A DNA stretch of 64,000 nt from contig CM041465.1 of assembly GCA_023213395.1 (NCBI GenBank), forward strand, positions 210,559,741 through 210,623,740. The letters run 5' to 3'. The position numbers were made by a program, and so were the translations under genes. Under the pieces are notes generated by a model that did no database searches, was not told the origin of the DNA, and was given only the letters and a program-made list of their open reading frames with translations. This DNA is from Cycas panzhihuaensis (lineage: Eukaryota > Cycadophyta). This document shows, piece by piece, positions 10,045-20,649 of this stretch; positions within the stretch are counted from its first letter, which is position 1, and every line of letters starts with the position of its first letter.

Positions 10045-11033
10045 TCGGACCCCTAGGCCTTCTCTAAATTTTACAATTTTTTCTCTACCAAGAGGTTTGG
10101 TAAAGATATCTGCTATTTGTCACTCTGTAGGTCTGTAATGGAGGTTGACTTCATCGTTCTGCACATGCTCTCTGACGAAGTGGTGATGAACCTTGATGTG
10201 TTTGGTCCGTGCATGAAAAACTGGATTCTTGGTTAAATTGAGCACACTCTGATTGTCACAATATGGCCTGGTGGGGTAATCCTGCTCAAGACCAAGCTCT
10301 CTAAGAATCTGATGAAGCCAAATAGCCTTACAAGTTGCTTTGATTACAGCCTTGTACTCTGCTTCCGTGGAGGACAAGGTAACATTGGGTTGCTTCTTGC
10401 AACTCCACGAATCAACTCTTGAACCAAGGGTAAAGTAATAACCTGAGGTTGATCTGCAGCTATCCACGGCATCCCTGCAATCAGTCTCGAGAACCCTTCC
10501 AAGATGAAGTTCTCATTGTGTACATATTGAAGGCCATGTTGCAATGTGCCTTTGATATATTTTAGTATGTGTTTTGCTACATTCCAATGTTTTTTATTGG
10601 GTTCAAACATGTATCTGGAGAAAATCCCAACGGCAAATGAAATGTCTGATCTTGTGTTGGTGAGGGAGATTAGGCTACCAATTAGTTGTCGAAAAAGAGT
10701 GGGATTTGTAGGTTTAGCTTCCTCATTGAGAGTCAGCTTTGTTCCATTCTCCATGGGTGTAGCTGCTGGTTTGCAGTCATGCATCTTGAACTACTGCAAA
10801 ATGTACCAAGAATATTTTGCTTGGGAAATGAAGATATAGCCTGACTGTTGTCATACCTCAAAGCCTAGAAAATAATGGAGAAGTCCAAGATCTGTCATCT
10901 TGAAGCTTCTCTTCAAATCACCTTGGAGAATTTGAATCATCTTAGTGTCATTACTAGTGATCACTAAGTCATCCACGTACAAGACAATAAAAATAGCATG
11001 GCCTTTCCCAACTTTAATGTACAAGTTAGGATC
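10045..11033 (-). pseudogene. A pol: C-terminal RT and RNase H
   Basis: Minus-strand frames give LYVDDLVIT (intact YVDD) near 10980, LGLLHYFLGFEV then a stop, MHDCKPAATPMENGTKLTL, RQLIGSLISLTNTRSDISFA, KHWNVAKHILKYIKGTLQHG, then SWSCKKQPNVTLSSTEAEYK, CDNQSVLNLTKNPVFHARTK and HFVREHVQNDEVNLHYRP at the C terminus. A shift near 10470 splits RT from the RNase H end. All are Ty1/copia signatures. Confidence 0.9.
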
Positions 11034-11850
11034 TTATATGGATCGATGAAAACCATGCCTCAAGAAATAATCATCAATTTTTGAGTACCATGCTTGTGGG
11101 GCTTGTTTCAAGCCATGCAATGCCTTTTTGAGGCAACAAACCATGTGCTCCTTGCTTTGTACTTTGTAACCAAGAGGTTGCTCCAAATATACCTCCTCTT
11201 GAAAATTGCCATTGAGGAAGGCGCTCTTCACGTCCATCTGAAAAACTGGCCATTTGCATTGAGCAGTTAAGGCCAAGATGAGTCTGATGGTGTTCATATT
11301 TGCAATAGGTGCAAAAGTCTCCTCATAATCTATGCCTTCTTTCTATTTGAAACTCTTTGCAACAAGTTGGGCCTTTTGGCATTTGAGTGTACTATCAAAA
11401 TAGAATTTGGTCTTGTAGACCCATTTGCAACTGATTGTCTCTTTGCACTTATGCAATTCTACCAAATCCCATGTTCCATTCTTTTCAATAGAATGGATTT
11501 CTTTATCCATGGCAGTCTTCCAATTTTCATTTTCATATGCCTCCTCAAAGGTGGAAGGCTCATTAACACATAGCACTTCAGCCATAAGTGCATAATTGGT
11601 TTGTTGTCGATATTTTGATGGATGTTTTCCTTTAATGATTCGGCTGTCCTGAACAATTCGAGTATACCATTTAGGCAACTTTTTGACTGATGTAACTTGA
11701 ACCTCAATATCTTTTGGTCGGAGTGGTTACTCAATAGAAGATGTGCTGGGATCAAGTGGAGCAGATTCTGATGAAGTAGAAGGACCAGCCGGTGGAGATG
11801 ATGTACATCGTGTTGAAGATTGAGAGGGAAGGAAGTCCTCAACAACCTTT
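11034..11850 (-). pseudogene. A pol: N-terminal RT after the D insertion
   Basis: The frame starts at the D junction with VVEDFLPSQSS, the integrase-RT linker, and runs through LPKWYTRIVQD, EKNGTWDLVEL, KWVYKTKFYFDSTLKCQKA, a stop near 11345, then [40 protein letters not shown] and [20 protein letters not shown]. Stops at about 11730, 11345 and 11034 interrupt it. The linker joins directly to the frame at 24808, so A was one uninterrupted polyprotein before D arrived. Confidence 0.9.
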
Positions 11851-12024
11851 TGTTAGAATATAATGTCTAATCCTTTTGTATATTAATGACACGTGTCATT
11901 ATGCTATGTATCGGTTACAAAGTAGTTCTAAAGGGTTACAAACCCTGATTGTATATATATACTCATATACTCTCAATAAGATCATCAAGTATTTTCCATT
12001 AGCCATTGTAGCATCAATCCTACA
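11851..12024 (+). repeat. D 5' LTR (174 bp)
   Basis: TG...CA ends; includes ACACGTGT near 11889-11896 and a TATATATATAC run near 11952. It differs from the copy at 24634 at only about ten positions by eye. Confidence 0.9.
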
Positions 12025-12034
12025 TGGTATCAGA
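12025..12034 (+). promoter_or_regulatory. D primer binding site fused to integrase
   Basis: TGGTATCAGA follows the LTR directly, as a PBS should. The same bases also read as part of the integrase codons H-G-I-R just before QFTTPYTPQSNG, so PBS and integrase appear joined through shared sequence. Confidence 0.82.
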
Positions 12035-12534
12035 CAATTTACAACTCCCTACACTCCACAATCCAATGGAGTGGCTAAGAGAAAAAATAGGACCATAACA
12101 GAGATGACTCGTTCCTTGCTAAAACAAAAAGTGGTAAGAAACAAATACTGGGCTGAAGCAGCAAATACAATCGTATACCTTCTCAACAAAAGTCCAACTA
12201 AAGCTCTGGAGAACATAACCCCTGAAGAAGCATGGTCAAGTCAGAAACCAGATGTTTCACACCTTCGAGTCTTTGGATCGACTGTCTACATGCACATTCC
12301 TGCTAAAAAGAGAAAGAAATTAGATGATAAAAGCAGGAGATGCATTCTTGGGGGATATAGTGAAGTATCCAAAGCATATCGATGCCTAGATCCTCTAACC
12401 AACAAGATCTATCCCAGTAGGGATGTGCACTTTGACGAATCAACTGATGAAGACCAGGCTGATGGGAAAACTGTATCTACTCAATCAATTGACATCATCA
12501 TACCAAGTTGGACTCAATCTCACTCTGAGATAGA
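12035..12534 (+). pseudogene. D pol: integrase C-terminal half, left of E
   Basis: An open frame reads QFTTPYTPQSNGVAKRKN (catalytic Glu position is Lys), YWAEAANTIVYLLNKSPT, EEAWSSQKPDVSHLRVFGS, GGYSEVSKAYRCLD, SRDVHFDES and SWTQSHSEID, at which point E is inserted. The frame continues after E at 22834 with QGEQQRIENAPPP, proving a single protein before E. The upstream two thirds of a copia polyprotein are missing. Confidence 0.9.
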
Positions 12535-13367
12535 TGTTGGCATCAAAATTGACTCAATGGCTGTGTGAGGACCAGAGGTAGGTCAGATAACCTGGGTTGT
12601 GCAGTGCGGACCGTGCGGAGGTACGCACGCAGGCGAAGCGGAAAAAGCGGGCGTGCAGGTGCGTATGGCAGTGCGTGCACAGGCAGGTACACATGACGAG
12701 GAGCGTGCATGGCGAGCATGGCTGAAGCAGTGATGCGCATTACTCGAGGACGGTGAAGACACAGGAGGTGCAGACGTGCGTGCGGACGTCTGGAACCAAA
12801 GGAAGAATTAATTAAGGTTAACCAAAGAGATTAAGTGAAGAGTGCGCATGGTGAATTGAAGAGTACGCATGGGTGAAAGATACGGTTATGATGACGGTCA
12901 TAACCCTTGACCAAAAGGTACCAACAGGAGTACTTAAGGAGGTACGCATGATTCACACTGGTTAGGGTGAGGCCGGAGATCAAGGGTGCATAAAGGTGCG
13001 ATGATGACGTATGACACCGATTGGAGCATGAGTGCATGATAAGTACCATCACAGGCACGCATATGTAACAGAGGGCGTATCTTTCTTTGGAATGCTCGAG
13101 CGCATTCCGACCCCACAATATAAATAAGCTGAATTAATAAAAGAAGAGTTATGTGGAAATTGGTGCATTCTTGATGTGTGTTGATGATGTCTTTGAAGTA
13201 TGTATTGAATTACGTACTCACGTGTACCATTACATGAATTATATATGGAATTATATGTGGAATATATGTGTATAACCATGTTGATGGTGTCCTAAAACTA
13301 GACTATAGCGCTGTGTAACCTTGACAAGTGCCGATTCCACGAAGGGTGTGGAATCTATAAGTCAACA
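12535..13367 (+). repeat. E 5' LTR
   Basis: Matches 22028-22833 with many small indels: for example ACCAGAGG versus ACGGAGG, GGTCAGATAAC versus GGTCGAGATAAC, ATGATGACGG versus ATGACGG. A TATAAATAAG string at 13120-13129 is a likely TATA box. Confidence 0.92.
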
Positions 13368-13381
13368 TTGGTTCCGTTGCC
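13368..13381 (+). promoter_or_regulatory. E primer binding site
   Basis: TTGGTTCCGTTGCC follows the LTR directly. It resembles the TGGCGCCGTTGCC (tRNA-Asp-type) site of Athila-like plant elements with changes at two or three positions. Confidence 0.65.
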
Positions 13382-14100
13382 TCGTCCATGGAGGGGGGAC
13401 GGGGCCTAGGGGTTTCAAAGAGAAAAGAATGTGTAAAGGGCAGAGGACCCTGGCTGCCGTCGTGATGGCGGGCTGTAACTAAGCCACAGGCATCCAGGGG
13501 ACCTTCCAATGCCACCTAAGAGGCCTTCAAGGTCGGAAGAGCCCCAAAAGGATACTTCACCTAAGGAAAAGGAAACCAGCAGGCAAAGGGCACTAAGATG
13601 GTCAAAAGAGGCAAAACTCGGAAGAGGCGAGGAGACTAAGTTCGCAAAACAACGAGACTAAGGGACGCCGCGTTGAAGGATCTGAGGCAAGTGGAGCCCA
13701 GACACCCCAGGAAGAAGAAACCCATGGCGAGCGCATGGTATTGACACCAACCCCTATCAGAGAGGATTTGTTTAGCCGGGTGGAAGGAAGCCTAAAGTGG
13801 ACGAAAAACATAAGGAAATCTTAACGGAGGAAGTATACCAGTGGAGGACAGCCCGAAGGACCTAGGTGACAGTGATAAGAAGGCGGAGGAAGGTCCCTCG
13901 GCATATTGGGAAAACAAGCTAACGAGGCAGCTATTTGAAGATTCGGAGAAAAGGGTTCGATCAATCTTACATTACGGTAACACCATTGACAATACAAGTT
14001 CGGTGTAGTGGAACCTATACATATAAAACTCCGTTTAAAAATCCGTTGTTTGGAAAGGATACGGCGTGATAGTCACTCGATTACATCCCCAAAGGACGGA
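13382..14100 (+). other. E leader and presumed Gag N-terminus, unreadable
   Basis: Rich in AAG/GAG and CCC strings with no frame open for long. I cannot place the Gag start; the first recognisable Gag residues appear near 14178. Confidence 0.45.
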
Positions 14101-14660
14101 GGAGGAAAAGATCACCATCGAGAGCAGTTGCAATCTCCCAAGATGGGCGACCATAGAGATTTGGAAATTAATCTTCAATGATACTTGACGCAGAGCATGT
14201 GTATTTGTTTGAGAATCTCATTGATGTTAGAAAAATAACAGACGAAGATGAGATTAAAGCACGCGCCGCTGTACATTGAGAGGTGTACCCTTGGCTTGGT
14301 ATAAGGAAGCGAACAAAAATGAGCCATGGGCAAAGATGAAGAAAGCGTTCAAGAGAGATTCCAAAAGTTTCGCGATAATGAAAGTGGAAATCGCATTCGA
14401 GAAATCGAGCAAAGGCCGGGAAGTCCGATCTAACTTACATTAGTAGAATGAAGATTATTGCGGCAAGTATGATCAATGAGACAATTACGGATCATAACAT
14501 GAAGAATTACTTCGTCAGAGGGCTGAATGAGAAGTTGCGAGCTATGATGCATGCTCATCCGGAAATCATTCAAGAATGCTCGGGAGTTGGCATTGGATTT
14601 CGAGATGGAAATGGGCCTTGAGCGAGGACAAGATTCCTTCTTTGCTAAGATTGCAAGATG
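14101..14660 (+). pseudogene. E gag: capsid region
   Basis: Plus-strand frames give DAEHVYLFENLIDVRKITDE then KARAAV, YPWLG.RK-like residues, MKKAFKRDFQKF-like residues, LTYISRMKIIAASMINETIT and YFVRGLNEKLRAMMHAHPEI. This fits the retrotransposon gag domain of gypsy elements (Trp/Phe-rich, FLRGL-type motif). Frames shift at about 14275, 14400 and 14570. Confidence 0.75.
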
Positions 14661-14799
14661 AGATTAGAGGCGAGACGAGAATCGGCTAATCGACCCTTCG
14701 CCGGGTTGGAGTAGCGAAGAGGAGTCCGAATTAGAGGCCGAGGAAAGAAGTAGCCCGATTGAAAATCAGAAATAATCGAGAAGAAGAAGAGACACCGAA

Positions 14800-15210
14800 G
14801 AAGAAAGAGCACCTTTGGAAGGGTGACCAAGTGGTGCCATATTTGTGAAGAAAACTCACATACCACAGGAATGTGAATTGAACTTAAAAACAATGTGGCG
14901 CACCAACGGAGAAGTGGTGCCACATATGTGAGGTGGATACCCACACAACTAGGGATTGCTTCTACAATTCGGAGGAAAATCATTTAGAGGTCGAGGTCGG
15001 GAAGAGGCAACCCACCTCGCAATGTGTATCTAGCGAGGGGTGCACGGAACCCTCGAGGAAGAGGCAGTAGATGGGGAGATGCCTCATGCGCCTCTGATTC
15101 GGACCTTTGGAAGTCCGAATGCCCGATGAAGGCGGAATACGAACAAAAGCCGTTCGTATGTGGTAGCTGTGGGCCAAGTGACCACAAAGCGAGAAGATTG
15201 CAAGGGTAAA
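14800..15210 (+). pseudogene. E gag: nucleocapsid with three zinc-knuckle traces
   Basis: Three CCHC patterns in different frames: CHICEENSHTTGMC at about 14836-14877, CHICEVDTHTTRDC at about 14917-14958 and CGSCGPSDHKARRLQ (last Cys lost) at about 15157-15203. The first two are near repeats of one another, pointing to an internal duplication. They bind element RNA in the particle. Confidence 0.72.
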
Positions 15211-16360
15211 GCCAAAGCAACAAACTTAATGACGATCGTCTTGGGAAACAAAAATGTGAAATTGCGAGAATAGCGAGAAGAGAAAGTGGATGAAGAATAC
15301 CCACATCCCCAAGCGAATTGGATCGGTACAAGAAAGCAAAACAAGTGTTGGATGGTTTAATCCGGGAGGAAGATATCTTGCCAATGGGTAAGCCAGAAAC
15401 AAAGAATGTGTGCGTGCGGAGAAACAAACAAACAGAGCCGGAGAAACTACTAGAAGAATCAACGGTAAAACCCCAAATGGTGCAAATGGAGGAGTTATTC
15501 AAAGGATTACCGGTAGAAGATATTCCCGAATGTTGGTACTAATGGAGAATTTAGTAAAGCGATTCGATTGACCATTCCTCTGTCTCGGTGATTGATTGGA
15601 TTAAAGGAGGTGTGTTGCAAAAGGAATTACCAAAAGCTTGAAACAAGTTATACCATCGTTACATGGATCCAATGGTAACCATGGTATTGGGAGAAACATT
15701 TCCTCGAGTCATTGTGGATGGAGGCGGCGATGGCGTGTTACCCTCTTGCAACATGGCGTAAATTGGGAAGTCCGCAATTGGGCGACAACTTATTCACTCA
15801 AATTGGCCAATGAATTCTTGAGTGCGACCGTGGGCGATTGGCGATATAAAAATAAGCGTGGCGGGGATAGTGGTGAGAGTCGACTTCACGATCGTAGAAA
15901 GCAGAGAAAGGAGCCACTCCTACCCGGCGTTACTAGGAAGGCCATGGTTGTCTGAGCATAATGCCTCGAGGTGGGAAAAGGTAACCTTCACTTTGTCGAG
16001 GCAACAACAAAGTGGTGCTACCAATCTTTGGGAAGGAATTCAATTGAGGTAATCCCAGACGAAGGATCTAACTGTGATAACCTTGACACAACATTCTCTT
16101 CCAATGAGGAAGAACATATCTTCCACATGGCGGAAGAACCCCACGACGTCGAGCGATGTCGGCATGAAGAACCAGCGGATCTCGAGGAGGTATACAACTC
16201 TTGGGATGGCGAACATGGTATGAGGTTCGTGGATTCTTGGCTCGAGGATGCTTATGAAGTAAACTCCTCTTCATTCGGATGTAATTTGTTATCTAAATAT
16301 GTATACGTAAACATTGATGATGATAATTTAAATTCTTTTGATTATATCTTTGACTAATGA
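15211..16360 (+). pseudogene. E pol: protease and acidic spacer
   Basis: The stretch 15318-15542 is an open hydrophilic frame (MDRYKKAKQVLDGLIREED), a linker. At 15700-15740 the frame reads RVIVDGGDGV, the place and pattern of the aspartic protease active site (usually DGGSGVN), followed by FTIVESRERSHSYPALLGRP and WL, a typical gypsy protease C-terminus. The frame 15971-16357 is acidic (EEEHIFHMAEEPHDVERC) and lies between protease and RT. Shifts near 15830 and 15970. Confidence 0.68.
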
Positions 16361-17559
16361 TCCTTTGGAAGCCAGTAACACCCTAGACCAACCAACCCCT
16401 AGTTTATCTAGTAATTTTCATAGTTTTTTTAGTTAGTAGTAACCCCGAGCATCCGTCTACTTGGTGTGGGTCACGAGGTAGATTCCCTACCCCTTTTATA
16501 CAACCCGGGAAGGAAGTAACATTCCCTCCTCTTCTTCCTTAGAGGTACACCCTTGACCTTAAATCTCTTCCAACCATTGGCGCCAAAGCGGAGAAATGGA
16601 AGGAGGATTCTTTGGTAAGTGCTTCTAGCGAGTGCAGTCTAGGAAACAAAATTACCATTAGGAAAAACTAGCGGTCAAACCTATATTGGAGATTACGTTA
16701 AACCATTCTATGGGAGCAGTTATATGGGACTACCCATTTAACACATTGTATTGAGTATTGGATAGAACAAGGTAGCAGGGGATAAAACTAAATGGCAGCA
16801 GGACTTAATTCGAGAGACTTGGTATTGGTACTTAGCTCACCAACATAACCTTAGCCATTGGCAAGAATTGCAATCGATGTTTGAATACGATTCGATCATC
16901 CGAACCAACTAGCTATTCAATATTCTATGTAGGGCCAGACCCTAGAAAACACATACGGTGTGTAAACAAAAGCTGGAAATCCTTGAGTATACCTAAGCGA
17001 GATTGGTCTAACTACTTCTACCACACCACAGGAAAGTAGCAAAAAGCTGGTTCTGGGAAGGAGAAAAACTTAGAGATAACTTGGGAAAACCTAAGGAATC
17101 TTTTATCAAAACCTTTAGGCATACCTCGGAAAACCAAGAAATAGACACGGTCTGAAACATATCGAATAACGAGCATAAAGCTAGAAACGACATCCAACGG
17201 ATCATGAAACAATAGATTCCACACATAGCGAAAATGAAGAAATTGTGAATTATCCTGCAGAGTTCTGAGAATTCACCGTTGGAGAAGAGAAATAGAAGAT
17301 ACTCCGGGGCACAAAGCGGAAAATGTGGAAGATGTGGGAAAAACAAAGTTGAAAACAACGAAATTAATGTTGGCAACTCGGAAAATCCTAAACTCATTCG
17401 AATTGGAGATTATTGGGATTCCCAAGCGGTAGCCAAAGCTCGACAATTGTTCAAGAATTCCGTGATGTATTTGCGTGGTCATATAAAGATTTGAAAGGTA
17501 TTCCTTGAAATAGGAATGCATCACATTGATCACGGTGGAAGGCGCTAAACCCGGTGAAG
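16361..17559 (+). other. E spacer between protease and RT
   Basis: About 1.2 kb with no motif I recognise in any frame; the plus-strand frames around 17280-17494 are short and Asn/Lys-rich. It may be the degraded N-terminal extension of RT. Confidence 0.4.
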
Positions 17560-18280
17560 CAATGACCATATCGTATGAATCAAGTATAAAGAAAAGTAAA
17601 AACCGAGCTGGATAAAATGTTAGAAGCGGGGTATATATATGAAATTGACTACGGTGGTGGGTGAGCCACTGTAGTAGTAGTCCCAAAGAAAAATGGGAAA
17701 ATTCAGTGCATGTGGATTACGAGACAATTAAACAAAGTGACGAAAAAGATCCATTTCCGTTGCCATTCACGGAGGATATTCTAGAAGCGATCGGAGGAAA
17801 TGAAATTTATTCATTCACTGACGGATTTAGTGGGTACAATCAGTGCGGTGCCCCGGAAGATCGAGCCAAGACAACATTAAATAGCAGAATGAATGCGTCG
17901 CCTATAAGGTAATGCCATTTGGTCTTACGAATGCACCGGCAACATTTCAGCAGTTGTGATTAATATCTTTCGAAAGTTCATTGGAGAAAAAGTTCTTTGT
18001 ATTTTTAGGCGATTGGACATTATGCGGGTTAATGAAGAACCACATGGAAAACTTAAGAGAAATGTTGCAAACTTGTCGGGAAAACAAAGCGTGTCTCAAT
18101 CCGAGAAAAGTGTACATTTACGGTACCATTTGGAAACCTCTTGGGGCACATAGTCGGCAAAGAAGGATTCTTGTGAGATCCGGTAGTGTACGCCATTTTA
18201 CACTTTCCAGGCACCAAATCTGAGGAAGCGACTAAAGGTTTTTGGGTTTAACCGGATATTATAGAAAATTTATCGGAGGA
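17560..18280 (+). pseudogene. E pol: reverse transcriptase
   Basis: Plus-strand pieces read VVPKKNGKIQ near 17680, RQLNKVTKKDPFPLPFTEDI and IYSFTDGFSGYNQ near 17810, VMPFGLTNAPATFQQ near 17915-17955, FVFLGDWTLCG near 17995-18025 (expected Y/F-L-D-D, here L-G-D), and NLREMLQTCRENKACLNPRK. These are the Ty3/gypsy RT boxes. At least five frame changes occur in 700 bases, too many for ordinary decay of an element whose motifs are otherwise so clear. Confidence 0.82.
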
Positions 18281-18960
18281 TATGCGTATATATACGGACC
18301 TCTGGAAGAATTCTTTGAAAAAGAATATTGAATGGATATGGACTAAAGATCGACAACGAGCATTGAAACAACTTGAAGCGAGGCCATAGTAGCGACACCA
18401 AATACTACGATTCCGGATTGGAAGAGAACCTTCCATGTGCATGTGGGCCAGCGTCTGTCACGCTATTGGATGCGTATTGGCCCAACCCGATGATGATAAA
18501 ATGGATCATCAATATATTTTGCGATCGGAAACTTACAAGAGCGAGCGAATTATACAACAACGAGAGAGAAGCACTCGGCATGGTTTATGCACTACGAAAT
18601 TTCGACACTATTTATTATCTAATCCATTTCTATTTTTGTCGACCATCAAGCTTTGATGTATATCGGTGAACAAACCTATTATGCGAGGAAGAATCGTGAG
18701 ATGGTTAATCTTTGTTTCAAGAAATTTCGTTCGTAATCATTGTGAAAGCGGGTAAAGGCGCACATTATCCCGGATCAACTATCAAGAATCAAAAATGGAG
18801 AGAGCTACGGGGTACGGATGACTTTCGAGGGCAGACTCTATTCGGCGTGGATGCGATTCGATGGGCGGTATGAGGGTATACGAATACCTAGCCAAGTAAA
18901 GTCCAGAAATTAGATAAATGCAGGGAAGAAGGAATTTCATTAGAAAAGCGGGCCGTACCG
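18281..18960 (+). pseudogene. E pol: RNase H
   Basis: Reads FHVHVGPAS (expected FHVHVDAS) near 18433, IGCVLAQPDDDKMDHQYILR, REALGMVYALRNF-like residues near 18570, HYLLSNPFLFLSTIKL, then KPIMRGRIVRW near 18680 in a further frame. This is the gypsy RNase H block between RT and integrase. Broken by shifts at about 18450, 18540 and 18610. Confidence 0.75.
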
Positions 18961-20090
18961 GCTCATTAGTGGAGAATTGTATAAATTGGGACGAGATGAC
19001 ATATTGCGACGTTGTGTTCGTGACATGAGACAAATCAGTTATGTCGCGAGCACATGAAGGAGTAGCGGGTGGCCACATGGGAAATTGGCCACATGGCGGA
19101 AAATCTTGACGTCGGGATTCGGTGGCCATCAATGTTCGGCGATGTGAAGAAATGGGTTCAAGCATCGACCACGCCAGCAGTGGGGAAACCTAGCAAGCGA
19201 GGATTTCCACCGTTGCATCCTATACTACCCTTGGCACCGTTTGAAAAGTGGGGACTCGACTTTGTGGGGCCAATCAAACCCGGCGACACGACGATCAAGC
19301 GCTCGATATATTCTAGTAGCCACCGACTACACGACAAAGTGGGTAGAAGCAAGTGCATTGAGGAAGCCGTCACGAGAAAGCACGACAAGATTTACATGCG
19401 AGGTGATAATCACGAGATTTGGATGCCCTTGGAGTTGTGGTGACCAAGGTGCCCATTTCCTTAACCAAACCATGGAAGCATTGACAAGCTGCCTTCATGA
19501 TCGACCATCGAAATCAACCCCATACTATCCCGGAGCTAACGGTCAAGCGGAAAGCTCCAACAAGATAATCGAAAGCTGTTTCACGGAAGATATGCGACAT
19601 CGGCAGATCAGTTAGGTAGAAGTTACCTTCCGTACTATGGGCTTTTAAATGCGATATAGCGATCGGTGGGGCAAACACCATTTCAAGCGGTGTATGGCAC
19701 GAAGCCATCCTTCAAGCGAGTTCGAGATACCCGACTTGCGGTGGCAATACAATGCCGACTCGGCGACCCGATCCACGGAGCGACGGTGGAAGATTTAATA
19801 CGGTTGGAAGAAAGCGCGACATCTAGCAAATTGGGTGCGACATATAGAGAAAAGGCGACAAAAGGCGTGGCATGACCGCTATCTGCGGAAACCACAATTC
19901 CATGAGGGTGATCACGTATTGCTATCTGACGACAAATTCAAAGCGCACCGGTAAACTCAAGATGCGATGGTTAGGACCATACATCGCAGAAAAAATTTTA
20001 AAATGGTTCGATGCGACGAAATCGGCGGACCTCTGCTACCAACACGGGTAAATGGTAGCGGACTCAAGTCTTATATCGAGTAGCAGGTCA
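18961..20090 (+). pseudogene. E pol: integrase
   Basis: A zinc-finger trace (AHEGVAGGHMGNW) lies near 19045-19085. The core reads PPLHPILPLAPFEKWGLDFVG with the first Asp (GLDFVGPI, about 19250), VATDYTTKWVEASAL, CGDQGAHFLNQTMEALTSCL with the second Asp (DQGAHF, about 19448) and YYPGANGQAESSNKIIESCF with the Glu (about 19550). The C-terminal segment is HEGDHVLLSDDKFKAH-like then LGPYIAEKILKWFDATKS at 19905-20020. Catalytic D,D,E are all visible though in shifted frames. Confidence 0.82.
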
Positions 20091-20329
20091 CCGGTCGGAT
20101 CGGTGGTTGTACCATAGCGTATTGCATGATATTGAGGCAATCGGCGCCTTGATCTGAGCCATGATCCGTTCGGTATGGATAAAAAAAAAAAAACCATAAC
20201 TCGGTTCGACATAAGCAGCGGCGTAATCCAAGAAAAACCGGAGAATTCATCAAAGATACAAGCGAATTACGAGTGCGTGCCAAAAGCAGTGCGTTACCGG
20301 TCGTCTGATTGGACGATGATAAAAGTGTA

Positions 20330-20640
20330 AAATATACTATACGTGCCAAGCAATTCATAAAAGTGCGCATAGTGGAAAAAGTGGCTCCGAATTATACTAT
20401 GCGTGCGAGAAAAGCACGTGACAGTGCGCATAGTAGAAATAATTTTAAGTGACTCAACTACATTATACGTGCACGAAAAAGTGCGTGAGCAGTGCGCACG
20501 ATTGCATAGGAGCGTAAACTCGGGTCATACATTATACATTACCAGCGACGTGCGTGTCCAGATGCATCGTGTAAAAGAGACTTAAAGGGCTATGTGTGTT
20601 ATACGTGCCAAAGAAAGTACGTGTCGAGTCGCTGTGACAA
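20330..20640 (+). repeat. Degenerate ~65-bp tandem repeat downstream of E pol
   Basis: Five spaced copies of a TATAC(T)ATACGTGC...GTGCG(C/T) motif start near 20333, 20394, 20462, 20530 and 20597, 61-68 bases apart. Copies 2 and 3 are the most alike. It lies between integrase and the 3' LTR and has no coding frame. Confidence 0.65.
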
Positions 20641-20649
20641 TTTTAAGCG

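Noticed and set aside
11459-11845. Second long minus-strand frame over the RT linker of A
   Set aside because: Shadow of the true linker-RT frame; it shows no copia motif and matches the equivalent shadow frames in G and C only because the DNA is homologous.
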